From the NCBI GenBank assembly GCA_905234275.1, contig CAJOHD010000001.1, forward strand, positions 330,524 to 394,523: 64,000 bases of DNA, read 5' to 3'. This stretch comes from an uncultured Bacteroidales bacterium (GTDB lineage: Bacteria > Bacteroidota > Bacteroidia > Bacteroidales > F082). A program made the position numbers and the translations under genes. Under the pieces are notes generated by a model that saw only the letters and a program-made list of their open reading frames with translations, was not told the origin of the DNA and ran no database searches. How positions within the stretch are numbered: the first letter of the stretch is position 1; every line of letters begins with the position of its first letter. This document shows, one piece after another, positions 8,119-16,662 of the stretch.

Positions 8119-10443
8119 ATGAGCAGTTATTTAAAATTTTTAAGCAGAAACAAGCTTTACACCGCCATTGAGATGGTGGGCCTCGCTGTAAGCCTCGCCT
8201 TTGTCATCATCATCGGCAGTTACGTGTGGCAGCAATACAGCATCACCCGCGAAAGCCCCGACCGGAAAAACATCTATTGCTTCGGGATGCCGGGCTATCT
8301 CGGCTCCACTTACGCTTTCGTTGACGAGGTGAAAGACCGCGTCCCCGAGGTGGAACTTGCCACACGGTATTGTATTGAGGCCAATCCACCCATTGTCATC
8401 ATTAACGACGAGGAGATTGAAGCCTCGTTGACTGCCGTAAGCAAGGAATTTTTCACAATGTTTCCATATCTCAAATTTGTTGAAGGCGGGCCCGAAGGCA
8501 TTGAAGCGCCAATGAATGTCATCGTGAGCGAGAGTTTTGCGCAAAAATACGATTTGAAAGTTGGAGAAACCTTGGATTTGATTTTGAACAAATATGTTAT
8601 CATTGGCATCATTGAGGATTTCCAAAACACGGTGCTGAAAACAACAGATTTGATTGTCAACGAACACGACTTTCTCAACAAATCTGCTTGGGATACGCCA
8701 TACGACCGTTTCGGCTCAACCATTCCTTTCATCAAATTCAAAGAGGGCACCGACCCACAAGTGATTTACGACAAGGTGGAAGCAGTTTGCAAGGAAATCT
8801 ATCCCGACATGTACGGCCAGGCTTTCTTTGAACGGTTGGACATGACCCGTTTTGACCATCTGTTTTTCAAAGACTTTGGCGAACCTAACGACCAACTGAA
8901 ACATGGCGACATCAAAACACTGAAACTCTTGGCACTCGTTGGGTTGTTACTGTTACTTTCGGCAGTATTCAACTACATCAATCTTTCGTTTGCCCTCACG
9001 GGAAAACGAGCCAAAGAAATGGCCACGCGCCGCCTATTAGGTGCACAGAAAACGGCCATCATTTGGAAATATGTCGCTGAATCATTGCTGTTTACTGCGG
9101 TTTGCTTCGGACTTGGGCTGTTGTTAGCCTACGCTTTTGCGCCTTCAATGAATGCTTTGCTCAACAATCCGAGCATCCCAATTCACATTCAGATAACGCC
9201 AATGTATTTTTTGGCCTATATTGCCATCGTTATGATGGTTGGCGTGCTTAACGGCATCATCCCTGCATGGTTTGCCAGTCGCGTGGAGCCGATGGATGTG
9301 GTAAAAGGCACCTTCAAGCGCAACACAAAGATGGTCTTTAATAAGGTGTTCATTGTCATCCAAAATGCTTTGGCAGTTTTCCTTATCGCGATGGCAATTG
9401 TGATGGAGGCGCAATATTGCACTTCGTTGAACCGACCGAAGCATGTCAACACGGATAATCTCTATTATCTGTCGGTTTTATCCTCTACGCCACAATCCGA
9501 ATTGCGTGAGTCGTTGGAATCATTGCCTTGTGTGAAACGCATTGGATGGTGCAAAGGCGTTCCCGGTCATCCTTGGGGTCAGCAATGGTCTCTTACACGT
9601 GACGGTCGGACCATCGCGTATGTGCCGTTTATGATGGATACCGCTGCTTTTCAAATGTTTGATATTGAGATAATTAAGGATTATCATACTCAGATTCACA
9701 ACTCTGTCTGGTTCAGTGAAAAATCATTCGCAGCGACAGGTCTCGATGACGATTATCACGACATCAGCCAGACTTTAGCGCAGAAGACACGTGATTGTGA
9801 GCAGGTGGCCGGTGTGTTCCGCGATTTCCCAGTCAATAGTAGCAATATGGGCGAGGATTACTATATGTATATCAGCATTGTGAGGCCCGAAGACTTCAAG
9901 TGGGGCGGTTTCGTTATTGAGACTGTCGGCAATCATAAAGAAGTAAAAAAGGCCATCCAAGAAGTTGTGGATGAATGGCTTGACGGGGAACTTCCGACAG
10001 TTGTTGCTGATGGCTACATTGACGATTTCTATCTTGAAGCCCTTAAGCCCGCCAAGAACAACATGCGGCTGATGGAGATATTTATGCTTCTTGCCGTGCT
10101 GATTTCGCTGCTCGGCCTCATTGCCATGAGCACCTACTACGCGGGCGAGAATGCCCATTCGATAGCCGTCCGCAAGGTGTTTGGCGGTACTGTGGAGAGT
10201 GAGACGTGGCGCAATGTGAAGGAATATATGGTTTTAGTAATTGTTGGTGCCGTTATCGCCGTGCCTTTGGCAGTCTGGGCGGCACAACGCTACTTGGAGC
10301 AGTTCATCGTCAAACTTGAAAACTATTTCTGGATATTTGCGGTGTCTGTTGTCATCGCTTTTATGATGGCCTTTCTGTCCGTATTATGGCAGACCTTGCG
10401 GGCTGCAAAGACCAATCCTGCAGTGGCGTTGAAGAAGGAATAA
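8119..10443 (+). CDS. FtsX/MacB-type ABC permease, type B
   Basis: The protein has 774 residues and opens with MSSYLKFLSRNKLYTAIE and a first helix at about 20-38. It has a periplasmic domain to about 265, helices around 270-295, 320-345 and 355-380, one at about 400-425, a second periplasmic domain, and three final helices. It ends NPAVALKKE, the complete family tail. It is paralogous to 14232 but clearly distinct from the type A permeases. In the intact 11842-14232 pair a type A gene is followed 2 nt later by a type B gene; here the A (4833) and B (8119) genes are split by the DUF5674 pair, and B has its own promoter cassette. A and B probably pair as the two halves of one transporter (inference). 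The substrate is unknown. Confidence 0.9.
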   Translation: MSSYLKFLSRNKLYTAIEMVGLAVSLAFVIIIGSYVWQQYSITRESPDRKNIYCFGMPGYLGSTYAFVDEVKDRVPEVELATRYCIEANPPIVIINDEEIEASLTAVSKEFFTMFPYLKFVEGGPEGIEAPMNVIVSESFAQKYDLKVGETLDLILNKYVIIGIIEDFQNTVLKTTDLIVNEHDFLNKSAWDTPYDRFGSTIPFIKFKEGTDPQVIYDKVEAVCKEIYPDMYGQAFFERLDMTRFDHLFFKDFGEPNDQLKHGDIKTLKLLALVGLLLLLSAVFNYINLSFALTGKRAKEMATRRLLGAQKTAIIWKYVAESLLFTAVCFGLGLLLAYAFAPSMNALLNNPSIPIHIQITPMYFLAYIAIVMMVGVLNGIIPAWFASRVEPMDVVKGTFKRNTKMVFNKVFIVIQNALAVFLIAMAIVMEAQYCTSLNRPKHVNTDNLYYLSVLSSTPQSELRESLESLPCVKRIGWCKGVPGHPWGQQWSLTRDGRTIAYVPFMMDTAAFQMFDIEIIKDYHTQIHNSVWFSEKSFAATGLDDDYHDISQTLAQKTRDCEQVAGVFRDFPVNSSNMGEDYYMYISIVRPEDFKWGGFVIETVGNHKEVKKAIQEVVDEWLDGELPTVVADGYIDDFYLEALKPAKNNMRLMEIFMLLAVLISLLGLIAMSTYYAGENAHSIAVRKVFGGTVESETWRNVKEYMVLVIVGAVIAVPLAVWAAQRYLEQFIVKLENYFWIFAVSVVIAFMMAFLSVLWQTLRAAKTNPAVALKKE

Positions 10444-10459
10444 TCTTTTTTTGAAGATT
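10442..10459 (+). terminator. Weak hairpin after the type B permease
   Basis: The stem AATCTT / AAGATT has only six pairs and is followed by TTGTATT. It begins inside the stop codon. Short and A/T-rich, it may slow transcription before the next promoter. Confidence 0.3.
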
Positions 10460-10485
10460 TTGTATTGTCATTCAAAAAAAGTATT

Positions 10486-10493
10486 TATCTTTG
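10486..10493 (+). promoter_or_regulatory. Bacteroidota promoter for the AAA ATPase gene
   Basis: TATCTTTG is an exact -7 match, with TTG at 10465-10467 (18 nt spacing). The start should fall near 10500, inside the following palindrome. Confidence 0.65.
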
Positions 10494-10496
10494 CAT

Positions 10497-10525
10497 CACG
10501 TAAAAGTTGTGACGTAATTTACGTG
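10497..10525 (+). promoter_or_regulatory. Putative operator: CACGTAAA / TTTACGTG inverted repeat
   Basis: Perfect 8-bp arms at 10497-10504 and 10518-10525 surround a 13-nt spacer and lie at the predicted transcription start of the ATPase gene. The position suits repression, possibly by the gene's own C-terminal winged-helix region (inference). Confidence 0.45.
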
Positions 10526-10557
10526 ACGATAATTATGTGATAAAAAAAGATAATGCT

Positions 10558-11703
10558 ATGGGTAAACAAAAAACTAAAAAGCTTGAAAATCCTTTTGTTT
10601 ACAAGGGATATGATGGACCTGCATATTTTTGCGACAGGGAAAAAGAAACCGAAAATCTGATTTCTTCACTCAAGAATGGGCGCAATATCACGCTGCTTTC
10701 CCCTCGAAAAATCGGAAAAACAGGATTGATAAAACATGCTTTTAACCGCATTTCATCAACTGAAAAAGACGCGGTTTGTATCTATGTGGATATCTTTTCC
10801 ACCCAAAACCTTCATGATTTTGTGCAAGTGTTGGGCGCTGCTATCGTGGATGAGGCTTTGCGACGCGAGAAGTCTTTAATGTCAAAAGTGTTTGACGCTT
10901 TCAAGGCATGGAGGCCGGTCGTTACTGTGGACGTGTTGACGGGAATGCCATCGCTCTCGCTAAATATCGATTCAACAAGCGATGAATACACGTTGAAGAG
11001 TATCTTTGATTATCTGAAAAGCAGCAAGAAAAAGGTGTATGTTGCCATTGACGAGTTTCAGCAGGTGGCATATTACCCTGAGAAAGGTACAGAAGCCTTG
11101 CTGCGCTCGCATGTCCAATTTTCAAATGCCGGGTTTATCTTTTCAGGCAGCCGGCAGCACCTGATGGCTGAAATGTTCAATTCTCCACAACGTCCGTTTT
11201 ACCAGAGCACGGAGTTTATGAACCTTCAACCGATTCCGGAAGATGCCTATTATGAATTTGCCAGCCGTTTCTTCGAGGCAAAGAAAGGTATTTTGAGTCA
11301 AGAGGTATTTCATGACATATATCAGCGTTTTGACGGTTATACTTGGTATATACAATTGATGATGAACCGTTTGTATGAAGGAAACAAACGGATAACCGAA
11401 TTGCATCAGGCTACCGACGCCATCATTGCTGTCCTTGCCACATTGACACCACAGTACGAGATGCTCATGACGTTTCTTACCTCAAATCAGGTTAATCTGC
11501 TGAAGGCTATTGCCAAAGAAGGCAAAGTGGAACAACCACAAAGCAATGAGTTTATCAAACGGAATGACCTTCCTAGCCCAAGTAGTGTAAAGGCAGCGCT
11601 TGATGTACTTGTTGACAAAGAACTTGTTTACACTCAACCTGACGGCTATATCATTTACGACCGACTGCTCAATCTGTGGCTGCAAAGGGGGATGACCGCC
11701 TAA
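10558..11703 (+). CDS. AAA/ATPase_2-type ATP-binding protein with C-terminal winged helix
   Basis: ATG 10558 is preferred over GTG 10537 because the family begins near KLENPFVYKGYDGPAYFCDR. The protein has 381 residues. The nucleotide-binding loop is SPRKIGKTGL (about residue 51), a variant P-loop usual in this family. Walker B is KVYVAIDEFQQV (about residue 165). A sensor-like FIFSGSRQHLM follows. The last 80 residues look like a winged-helix domain. No signal or membrane segment is present. Proteins of this family are abundant in Bacteroidales, often in multiple copies; their role is unsettled and may be regulatory or defensive. It lies between two permease units with its own promoter and operator-like repeat, and its stop codon is the first base of cassette 3. 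Confidence 0.85.
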   Translation: MGKQKTKKLENPFVYKGYDGPAYFCDREKETENLISSLKNGRNITLLSPRKIGKTGLIKHAFNRISSTEKDAVCIYVDIFSTQNLHDFVQVLGAAIVDEALRREKSLMSKVFDAFKAWRPVVTVDVLTGMPSLSLNIDSTSDEYTLKSIFDYLKSSKKKVYVAIDEFQQVAYYPEKGTEALLRSHVQFSNAGFIFSGSRQHLMAEMFNSPQRPFYQSTEFMNLQPIPEDAYYEFASRFFEAKKGILSQEVFHDIYQRFDGYTWYIQLMMNRLYEGNKRITELHQATDAIIAVLATLTPQYEMLMTFLTSNQVNLLKAIAKEGKVEQPQSNEFIKRNDLPSPSSVKAALDVLVDKELVYTQPDGYIIYDRLLNLWLQRGMTA

Positions 11704-11715
11704 TTGTAAAATTTC

Positions 11716-11732
11716 TTTACACTCACTGTAAA
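11716..11732 (+). promoter_or_regulatory. Putative enhancer (UAS) palindrome, copy 3
   Basis: TTTACACTCACTGTAAA, with a half-site TTTACAC at 11738-11744. It is the likely control site of the operon that also encodes the activator itself. Confidence 0.75.
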
Positions 11733-11754
11733 ATTTTTTTACACTTTTTATCAT

Positions 11755-11799
11755 GCCAAAAATGTATTTCATTGATTTAGAATGATTTGCATTTTTGGC
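11755..11799 (+). repeat. 10-bp inverted repeat overlapping the -24 box, copy 3
   Basis: Arms GCCAAAAATG (11755-11764) and CATTTTTGGC (11790-11799), with the same spacing as in copies 1 and 2. Confidence 0.7.
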
Positions 11800-11811
11800 A
11801 TGATTATTGCA
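11796..11811 (+). promoter_or_regulatory. Sigma-54 (-24/-12) promoter, copy 3
   Basis: TGGCATGATTATTGCA, GG at 11797-11798 and GC at 11809-11810, spacing 10 nt. It is predicted to drive 11842-19600: two permeases, the ATPase, the activator and the kinase. Confidence 0.85.
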
Positions 11812-11841
11812 TCATTATTAATGTTTTTACGTTATTAATGT

Positions 11842-14229
11842 ATGAAAAAGTTCTCTGATAACCTCATCAAAATCCTATCGCTGGGCATAGGTCTCGCCAT
11901 TGGCATCGTGCTGATTGCAAAGGTGTGCTTCGAATTGTCGTATGACAGTTTCTATAAGGATGTGGATCGCATCTATCTCATCAAGGCTGAAACCATTTTG
12001 GGCGACAAACAAGACGATTTCGACCAAATCAGCGGTGGCGTGGCTCCAGGCTTCAAAGCCGAGGTGCCGGGTGTTGAGGAGGCAACTCGCGTTGTGTTGG
12101 GCTCCCGTGATTTAAACTATCTTGACGAAGAGAAAAATCTGGTGTTCAAATGCAAGACACTCGTCGCTGACACCTGTTTCTTTAAGGTATTCTCACAACC
12201 CATCATTGCTGGAGATATCGTCAAAGCGTTGAGCAGCAAGGATAATGTCGCCGTGTCTCGTTCTTTTGCAGAAAACATTGGAGGTGTAGACGAATGTCTC
12301 GGCAAGGTTATCATGCAGGAAAACCGTCCTGAGAAATTCATTATTGAGGCGGTTTTTGAAGATTTTCCGAAGAATGGAACCTTTTCATTTGGCATAGTGA
12401 AATCGCTGGAGCTTTATCAAACTGCATCAAGAGACAACTGGGTGTTCAACGATATGTACACCGGCTATGTTAAATTGCAGGAAGGCGTTGACCCCAACTC
12501 GCTCGACGAGGCTATCTATAAAATGCAGACAACGCATCAGGACTTTGAGAAACTGAAGACACGGCACGGCTACCAGGTGCGCTATCACCTTACGCCATTC
12601 GACAAATTGCACACGTCTGACATCGAGGTGCATAGCAAAGTGATTGTCCTTGGTATTGTGGCTTTCCTGTTGCTTTTTATAAGCATGATGAACTACATAC
12701 TTGTTGTGCTTTCAGCGATGATGAAACGTTCGAAGGAAATTGGCATTCGCAAATGCTATGGCGCCGGAGGACGTGAAATCTATGTGATGCTGATAAAGGA
12801 GGCGGCTGTTCATATCGCATTGGCATTGTTGCTTGCGGTATTGCTTATCCTTGCCGGAAACAACCTGGCACTCAATCTGTTGGGTACATCATTCACTTCT
12901 ACTCTCATCGGACCGAGCATCCGTATGATTGTGGCTGTTATTGTCCTGATATTTGTGATTTCGGTTGTCGTTCCGGGAATTCTTTATACGCGAGTTCCTA
13001 TATGGAAGGCTATCCAAAACTTCAGCATGAACATGCGTCACTGGAAACTGTTTCTTTTGAGTCTGCAGGTGGCGGTGAATGTGTTCATCATGGCTATGTT
13101 GCTTGTGGTTACAGGGCAATACGAATATCTTGCCAATGAAGATTTGGGATATAATTACAAGGATCTTTATTACATCGATATGCAAACCGTCAAGACACGC
13201 AATTTGGTGGTTAATAAGCTTAATTCTATGCCTGAAGTGGAGGGTGTGGAGGCTTGTGCGATTTTACCTTTCCAATATGCTGAAGGCAATGTGGTGCAAA
13301 AACCTGGTGAGAGAACTACTTTGGTGCAACTCGCTGATGGTTCTTACGTATCGGATGGTTTTTACGATCTGATGGAAATTCCTTTTATTGCAGGCACCTA
13401 TCCAACTGATTCGTTGCAGGTGGCGGTCAGCGAAAGCCTCATCGAGAAAATGATGGAGTTTGAGGATTGGAGCGACGGCGCGGTGGGGAAACAGATTTTA
13501 ATATCTGACCATAGTTATTTCTATGTAGGAAAAAAACTGTATATCGAACCGTTGACAATATCCGGTGTTTACCGCAACATCCGTATTGGCAGCGCCCTCG
13601 ATCCTAACCTGAAACCAAGTTGCTATTTCCATGGCGACCTATACAGCGGTACCAAGTTTGATGGTGTGTTTTTCGGTAAAACCAGCCTGAATCCTATGCG
13701 TTATCTGTTGGTTAAAGTACGTCACGCCGATAAAAAGACAAAAGACCGCATCCATGATGTTGTTAATGAGGTTACAGAAGGGAATGAACTTGAGGTGAAG
13801 CTTTATTCCGACGAGGTCCGTGCCCAGTATGCCGACAACCGCAAGATGCGAAACACCATATTTGTGGGAGCTTTGTTCGCTATATTTGTGTCGCTTATCG
13901 GTTTGATAGGCTATGTCATCGATGAGTTAAATCGCAGAAGCAAAGAGATTGCGTTGAGAAAAGTGCATGGCGCAATGTCGAGCGAGATAGTGGGGATGTT
14001 CACTCTGGAGATTCTGAAGCTGTCATTAATTGCTGCTGTGTTGGGTGCTGTCGGTGCATTTTTCGCTTCCCGCAGCTGGCTCGAGCAGTTCGCTTTCCGC
14101 ATCGGACTCTCGCCATGGTATTTCATCGGCGGCGCAGTGATAGTCCTGACAATTGTGGCTATCGTAGTGGCCTTCAGCAGCAGTAAAATCTCAAAAATGA
14201 ACCCAGTGGAATCATTGAAAAAAGAATAA
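11842..14229 (+). CDS. FtsX/MacB-type ABC permease, type A
   Basis: This is the complete type A copy of 795 residues. Membrane helices lie at about 12-32, 266-290, 323-342, 361-382, 402-424, 672-692, 722-742 and 758-778. Two periplasmic domains fill 33-265 and 425-670. The tail is KISKMNPVESLKKE. This eight-helix layout corresponds to two FtsX half-units in one chain, unlike the four-helix MacB permease. It starts right after cassette 3, and the type B permease begins 2 nt after its stop, so the two are translationally linked and probably form one transporter with the ATPase at 16663. The first 45 codons are almost identical at nucleotide level to 4833, which points to recent duplication or gene conversion. 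Confidence 0.92.
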   Translation: MKKFSDNLIKILSLGIGLAIGIVLIAKVCFELSYDSFYKDVDRIYLIKAETILGDKQDDFDQISGGVAPGFKAEVPGVEEATRVVLGSRDLNYLDEEKNLVFKCKTLVADTCFFKVFSQPIIAGDIVKALSSKDNVAVSRSFAENIGGVDECLGKVIMQENRPEKFIIEAVFEDFPKNGTFSFGIVKSLELYQTASRDNWVFNDMYTGYVKLQEGVDPNSLDEAIYKMQTTHQDFEKLKTRHGYQVRYHLTPFDKLHTSDIEVHSKVIVLGIVAFLLLFISMMNYILVVLSAMMKRSKEIGIRKCYGAGGREIYVMLIKEAAVHIALALLLAVLLILAGNNLALNLLGTSFTSTLIGPSIRMIVAVIVLIFVISVVVPGILYTRVPIWKAIQNFSMNMRHWKLFLLSLQVAVNVFIMAMLLVVTGQYEYLANEDLGYNYKDLYYIDMQTVKTRNLVVNKLNSMPEVEGVEACAILPFQYAEGNVVQKPGERTTLVQLADGSYVSDGFYDLMEIPFIAGTYPTDSLQVAVSESLIEKMMEFEDWSDGAVGKQILISDHSYFYVGKKLYIEPLTISGVYRNIRIGSALDPNLKPSCYFHGDLYSGTKFDGVFFGKTSLNPMRYLLVKVRHADKKTKDRIHDVVNEVTEGNELEVKLYSDEVRAQYADNRKMRNTIFVGALFAIFVSLIGLIGYVIDELNRRSKEIALRKVHGAMSSEIVGMFTLEILKLSLIAAVLGAVGAFFASRSWLEQFAFRIGLSPWYFIGGAVIVLTIVAIVVAFSSSKISKMNPVESLKKE

Positions 14230-14231
14230 AA

Positions 14232-16577
14232 ATGAGCAGTTACCTTAAATTCCTATCCCGCAACAAGCTTTACACCGCCATCGAGTTCATCGGTTTGAGC
14301 GTCGCCTTGGCCTTTGTCATCATCGCGTTCTGCTATGTGATGCAGCAATACTCCGTCACGCGTGAGAACCCCGACCGTGAGCGGATTTATGCAGTTGGTG
14401 CCGATCAAATGACCAACGGCTACGGTATGAAGGAGCTTATCGCCGACAAGCTGCCCGAAGTGGAAAGCGTGACACATTTCTCATTCTCAAAAGAACAGTC
14501 TATCAAAATTGGAGACGAGTTGTATGTAAGTGATTATTTGTACTGCGACCGCGAATTTTTCGATTTCTTCCCTGTAAAATTTAAGGAAGGCGATGCCGAC
14601 AACTTTACCAAATCCAACATTGCCTTCATCTCAGAGAAATTAGCTTCAAAAATAGAAGACGAAATCATTGGCCGTCAGCTGATTGCAGGGGGAGACACCC
14701 TGAATGTGGCGGGCGTTTTTTCCACCTTGGGCAGCTCACTGTTGCTGGATGCCGATTTAATCGCTAATATCGCGACCTGCAAGAATGTGAAACCATTCAG
14801 AGAGTATCCGATATATAATATGACTTATATCCATACTTTCCTGAAGGTAAGTCCTAATGCCGACCGCGAGCTGTTGAATGATAAAATCACTGCAATCTGC
14901 AAGGAGACATACGGCGGACAGTTTACTGTTTTCTTCAAGGAAAAGTGTGTTTCCATGTTCCGTATGGATGAACTGTTTTTCAGCGGAACAAAAATTCACT
15001 TGCAACAAGGTAACAGGTCAATGCTTCGAACAATGATTGTGATAGGGCTTTTGCTGCTGATATCGGCTCTCATCAACTATGTGAATCTTAACGTCGCCCT
15101 TACGGGAAAACGCGCCAAGGAGATGGCTTCGAGGCGGCTTGTGGGAGCGCAGAGGTCCGATATTATCTGGAAATTTCTCTGCGAGTCGTTCGCATTTACC
15201 TTGTGCTGTTTTGTGGTCGGTTTGGCAATAGCTCATGCTATGTCGCCTGGAATTAACCGTCTGCTGGCTGCTGATATCCCTGTAAAGGTGCCATTCTCAA
15301 TAAGTTATGTCGTCGCTTATCTGCTTATAACAATAACTGTTTCGCTGTTGGCTGGATTTATGCCTGCAGCTATTATCGCCAAAATCCGTCCCATCGACGT
15401 GGTGAAAGGCACCTTCCAATATCATTCGAAAAAGACCTTGTCGAAGGTTTTCATAGTTTTGCAGAATGTGATTGTGATAATTCTGATTTCGTTGGTCATT
15501 ACTATGGAACTTCAGATGCGTCATATGGTGGAGCGACCCATCGGACTACATACCGACAACCTTTATTTCATCAGTTCGAAATTGGACGTTTCCAGACAAA
15601 GTGAAGCCTTTGCCGACGACCTTCGAGCTTTGCCGTGTGTTAAGGAATTGGCAAAAACAAACAGTATTCCGACTTTTACATATTTTACAGTACTCATGGC
15701 CAAGAAAGGAGAGTCGGTTAATACAACAAATGTCAATTTCTTCACATGCGACACTGCGGCATTCAGGATGTTGGGCTTTCAGGTGGTGGAAAAGTTCCAT
15801 GAGCCCGAGGAGGGTAGCGGCTGGATAACGGAAAGCACCGTTGTGGGTATGACAGGATTGCCTTACGGCGATTACAACTTCGATGAGATTATGTCGTGGG
15901 CAAATGGTAAGGGAGTCAAAGATATCTGTGGTGTCATCAAGGATTTTAATATGCTGGACGCACTCCATGCCACCGATGAAGATTATTCCATCGTCTTTGC
16001 AAACGGTCATTGGTTATTTCCCCAACCGTTTCATTTCCTGTTGGATATTGTTGGTAATCACGACGAGGCAAAACGTGCCATCGATGCGGTGTATGAGAAG
16101 CATTGCAAAACTGTCTTTGGTGCATACGTGGAGCCTTACAATAACGATTTTGTGAAGAATGTCATTGCCAAGAAATACGACAAGACCCGACGCCAGATGC
16201 GACTTATCGAGTTGATAATGGGTATCTCGGTGATGCTGGCATTGCTTGGCTTGGTCGCCATGAGCACCCATTTCGCCTCCGAGCGCGAGAAGGGCATCGC
16301 CATCCGCAAGGTTTTTGGCGGCACGATGGAAAGCGAAATCCGTCGCAATCTGAAGGAATACATTGTCATGATATTGATAGCCAACGTGATAGCAATACCT
16401 GTCGCCATCTGGCTTTGCGGGCGTTATCTTGAAGAGTTCGCCTACCGCATCCCAACCTATTGGTGGATTTTTGCTGTGGCTGCAGTCCTCTCGTTCATCA
16501 TTGCCATCGGCTCGGTCATCTGGCAAATCATATCAGTATCAAAAGTTAATCCGGCATACGCCTTAAAAAAAGAATAG
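14232..16577 (+). CDS. FtsX/MacB-type ABC permease, type B
   Basis: The protein has 781 residues and the same start as 8119 (MSSYLKFLSRNKLYTAIE). Two FtsX domains flank two periplasmic domains. GKRAKEMASRRLVGAQ after the second helix is the cytoplasmic loop that contacts the ATPase in this superfamily, and the matching loop near the end reads EKGIAIRKVFGGTMESEI. It ends NPAYALKKE. It lies 2 nt after the type A permease and 85 nt before the ATPase gene. Together with 11842 it is the intact A-B pair of the locus. The transported or sensed substrate cannot be read from sequence. Confidence 0.92.
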   Translation: MSSYLKFLSRNKLYTAIEFIGLSVALAFVIIAFCYVMQQYSVTRENPDRERIYAVGADQMTNGYGMKELIADKLPEVESVTHFSFSKEQSIKIGDELYVSDYLYCDREFFDFFPVKFKEGDADNFTKSNIAFISEKLASKIEDEIIGRQLIAGGDTLNVAGVFSTLGSSLLLDADLIANIATCKNVKPFREYPIYNMTYIHTFLKVSPNADRELLNDKITAICKETYGGQFTVFFKEKCVSMFRMDELFFSGTKIHLQQGNRSMLRTMIVIGLLLLISALINYVNLNVALTGKRAKEMASRRLVGAQRSDIIWKFLCESFAFTLCCFVVGLAIAHAMSPGINRLLAADIPVKVPFSISYVVAYLLITITVSLLAGFMPAAIIAKIRPIDVVKGTFQYHSKKTLSKVFIVLQNVIVIILISLVITMELQMRHMVERPIGLHTDNLYFISSKLDVSRQSEAFADDLRALPCVKELAKTNSIPTFTYFTVLMAKKGESVNTTNVNFFTCDTAAFRMLGFQVVEKFHEPEEGSGWITESTVVGMTGLPYGDYNFDEIMSWANGKGVKDICGVIKDFNMLDALHATDEDYSIVFANGHWLFPQPFHFLLDIVGNHDEAKRAIDAVYEKHCKTVFGAYVEPYNNDFVKNVIAKKYDKTRRQMRLIELIMGISVMLALLGLVAMSTHFASEREKGIAIRKVFGGTMESEIRRNLKEYIVMILIANVIAIPVAIWLCGRYLEEFAYRIPTYWWIFAVAAVLSFIIAIGSVIWQIISVSKVNPAYALKKE

Positions 16578-16590
16578 TTATCCCGTTAGT

Positions 16591-16610
16591 ACGTATAACG
16601 TAATAACGTA
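16591..16610 (+). repeat. Triple ACGTA direct repeat upstream of the ATPase gene
   Basis: ACGTA occurs at 16591, 16598 and 16606, in the 85-nt gap between permease and ATPase genes. It may be an operator for internal control or simply A/T-rich filler; no -7 or -24/-12 element was seen in the gap. Confidence 0.3.
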
Positions 16611-16662
16611 AAAAACAAAAGAAAAAAAGAAAACAATGTTAAATCTTTAAATAATTAAAACT

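Larger units (their letters stand above)
11702..11841 (+). repeat. Regulatory cassette copy 3 of 3
   Basis: This 140-bp copy runs from the stop codon of the ATPase gene to the base before ATG 11842. By eye about four substitutions separate it from copy 1, none in the palindrome or in the sigma-54 box. Confidence 0.95.

Noticed and set aside
10558..11703. AAA ATPase as a component of the ABC transporter
   Set aside because: Its P-loop and winged-helix layout belong to the ATPase_2-type family, not to ABC ATPases; it has no LSGGQ signature.
4693..11841. The three ~140-bp repeats as insertion-sequence ends
   Set aside because: No transposase, no terminal inverted repeats at the outer edges, and each copy is positioned exactly before a start codon with promoter elements inside.
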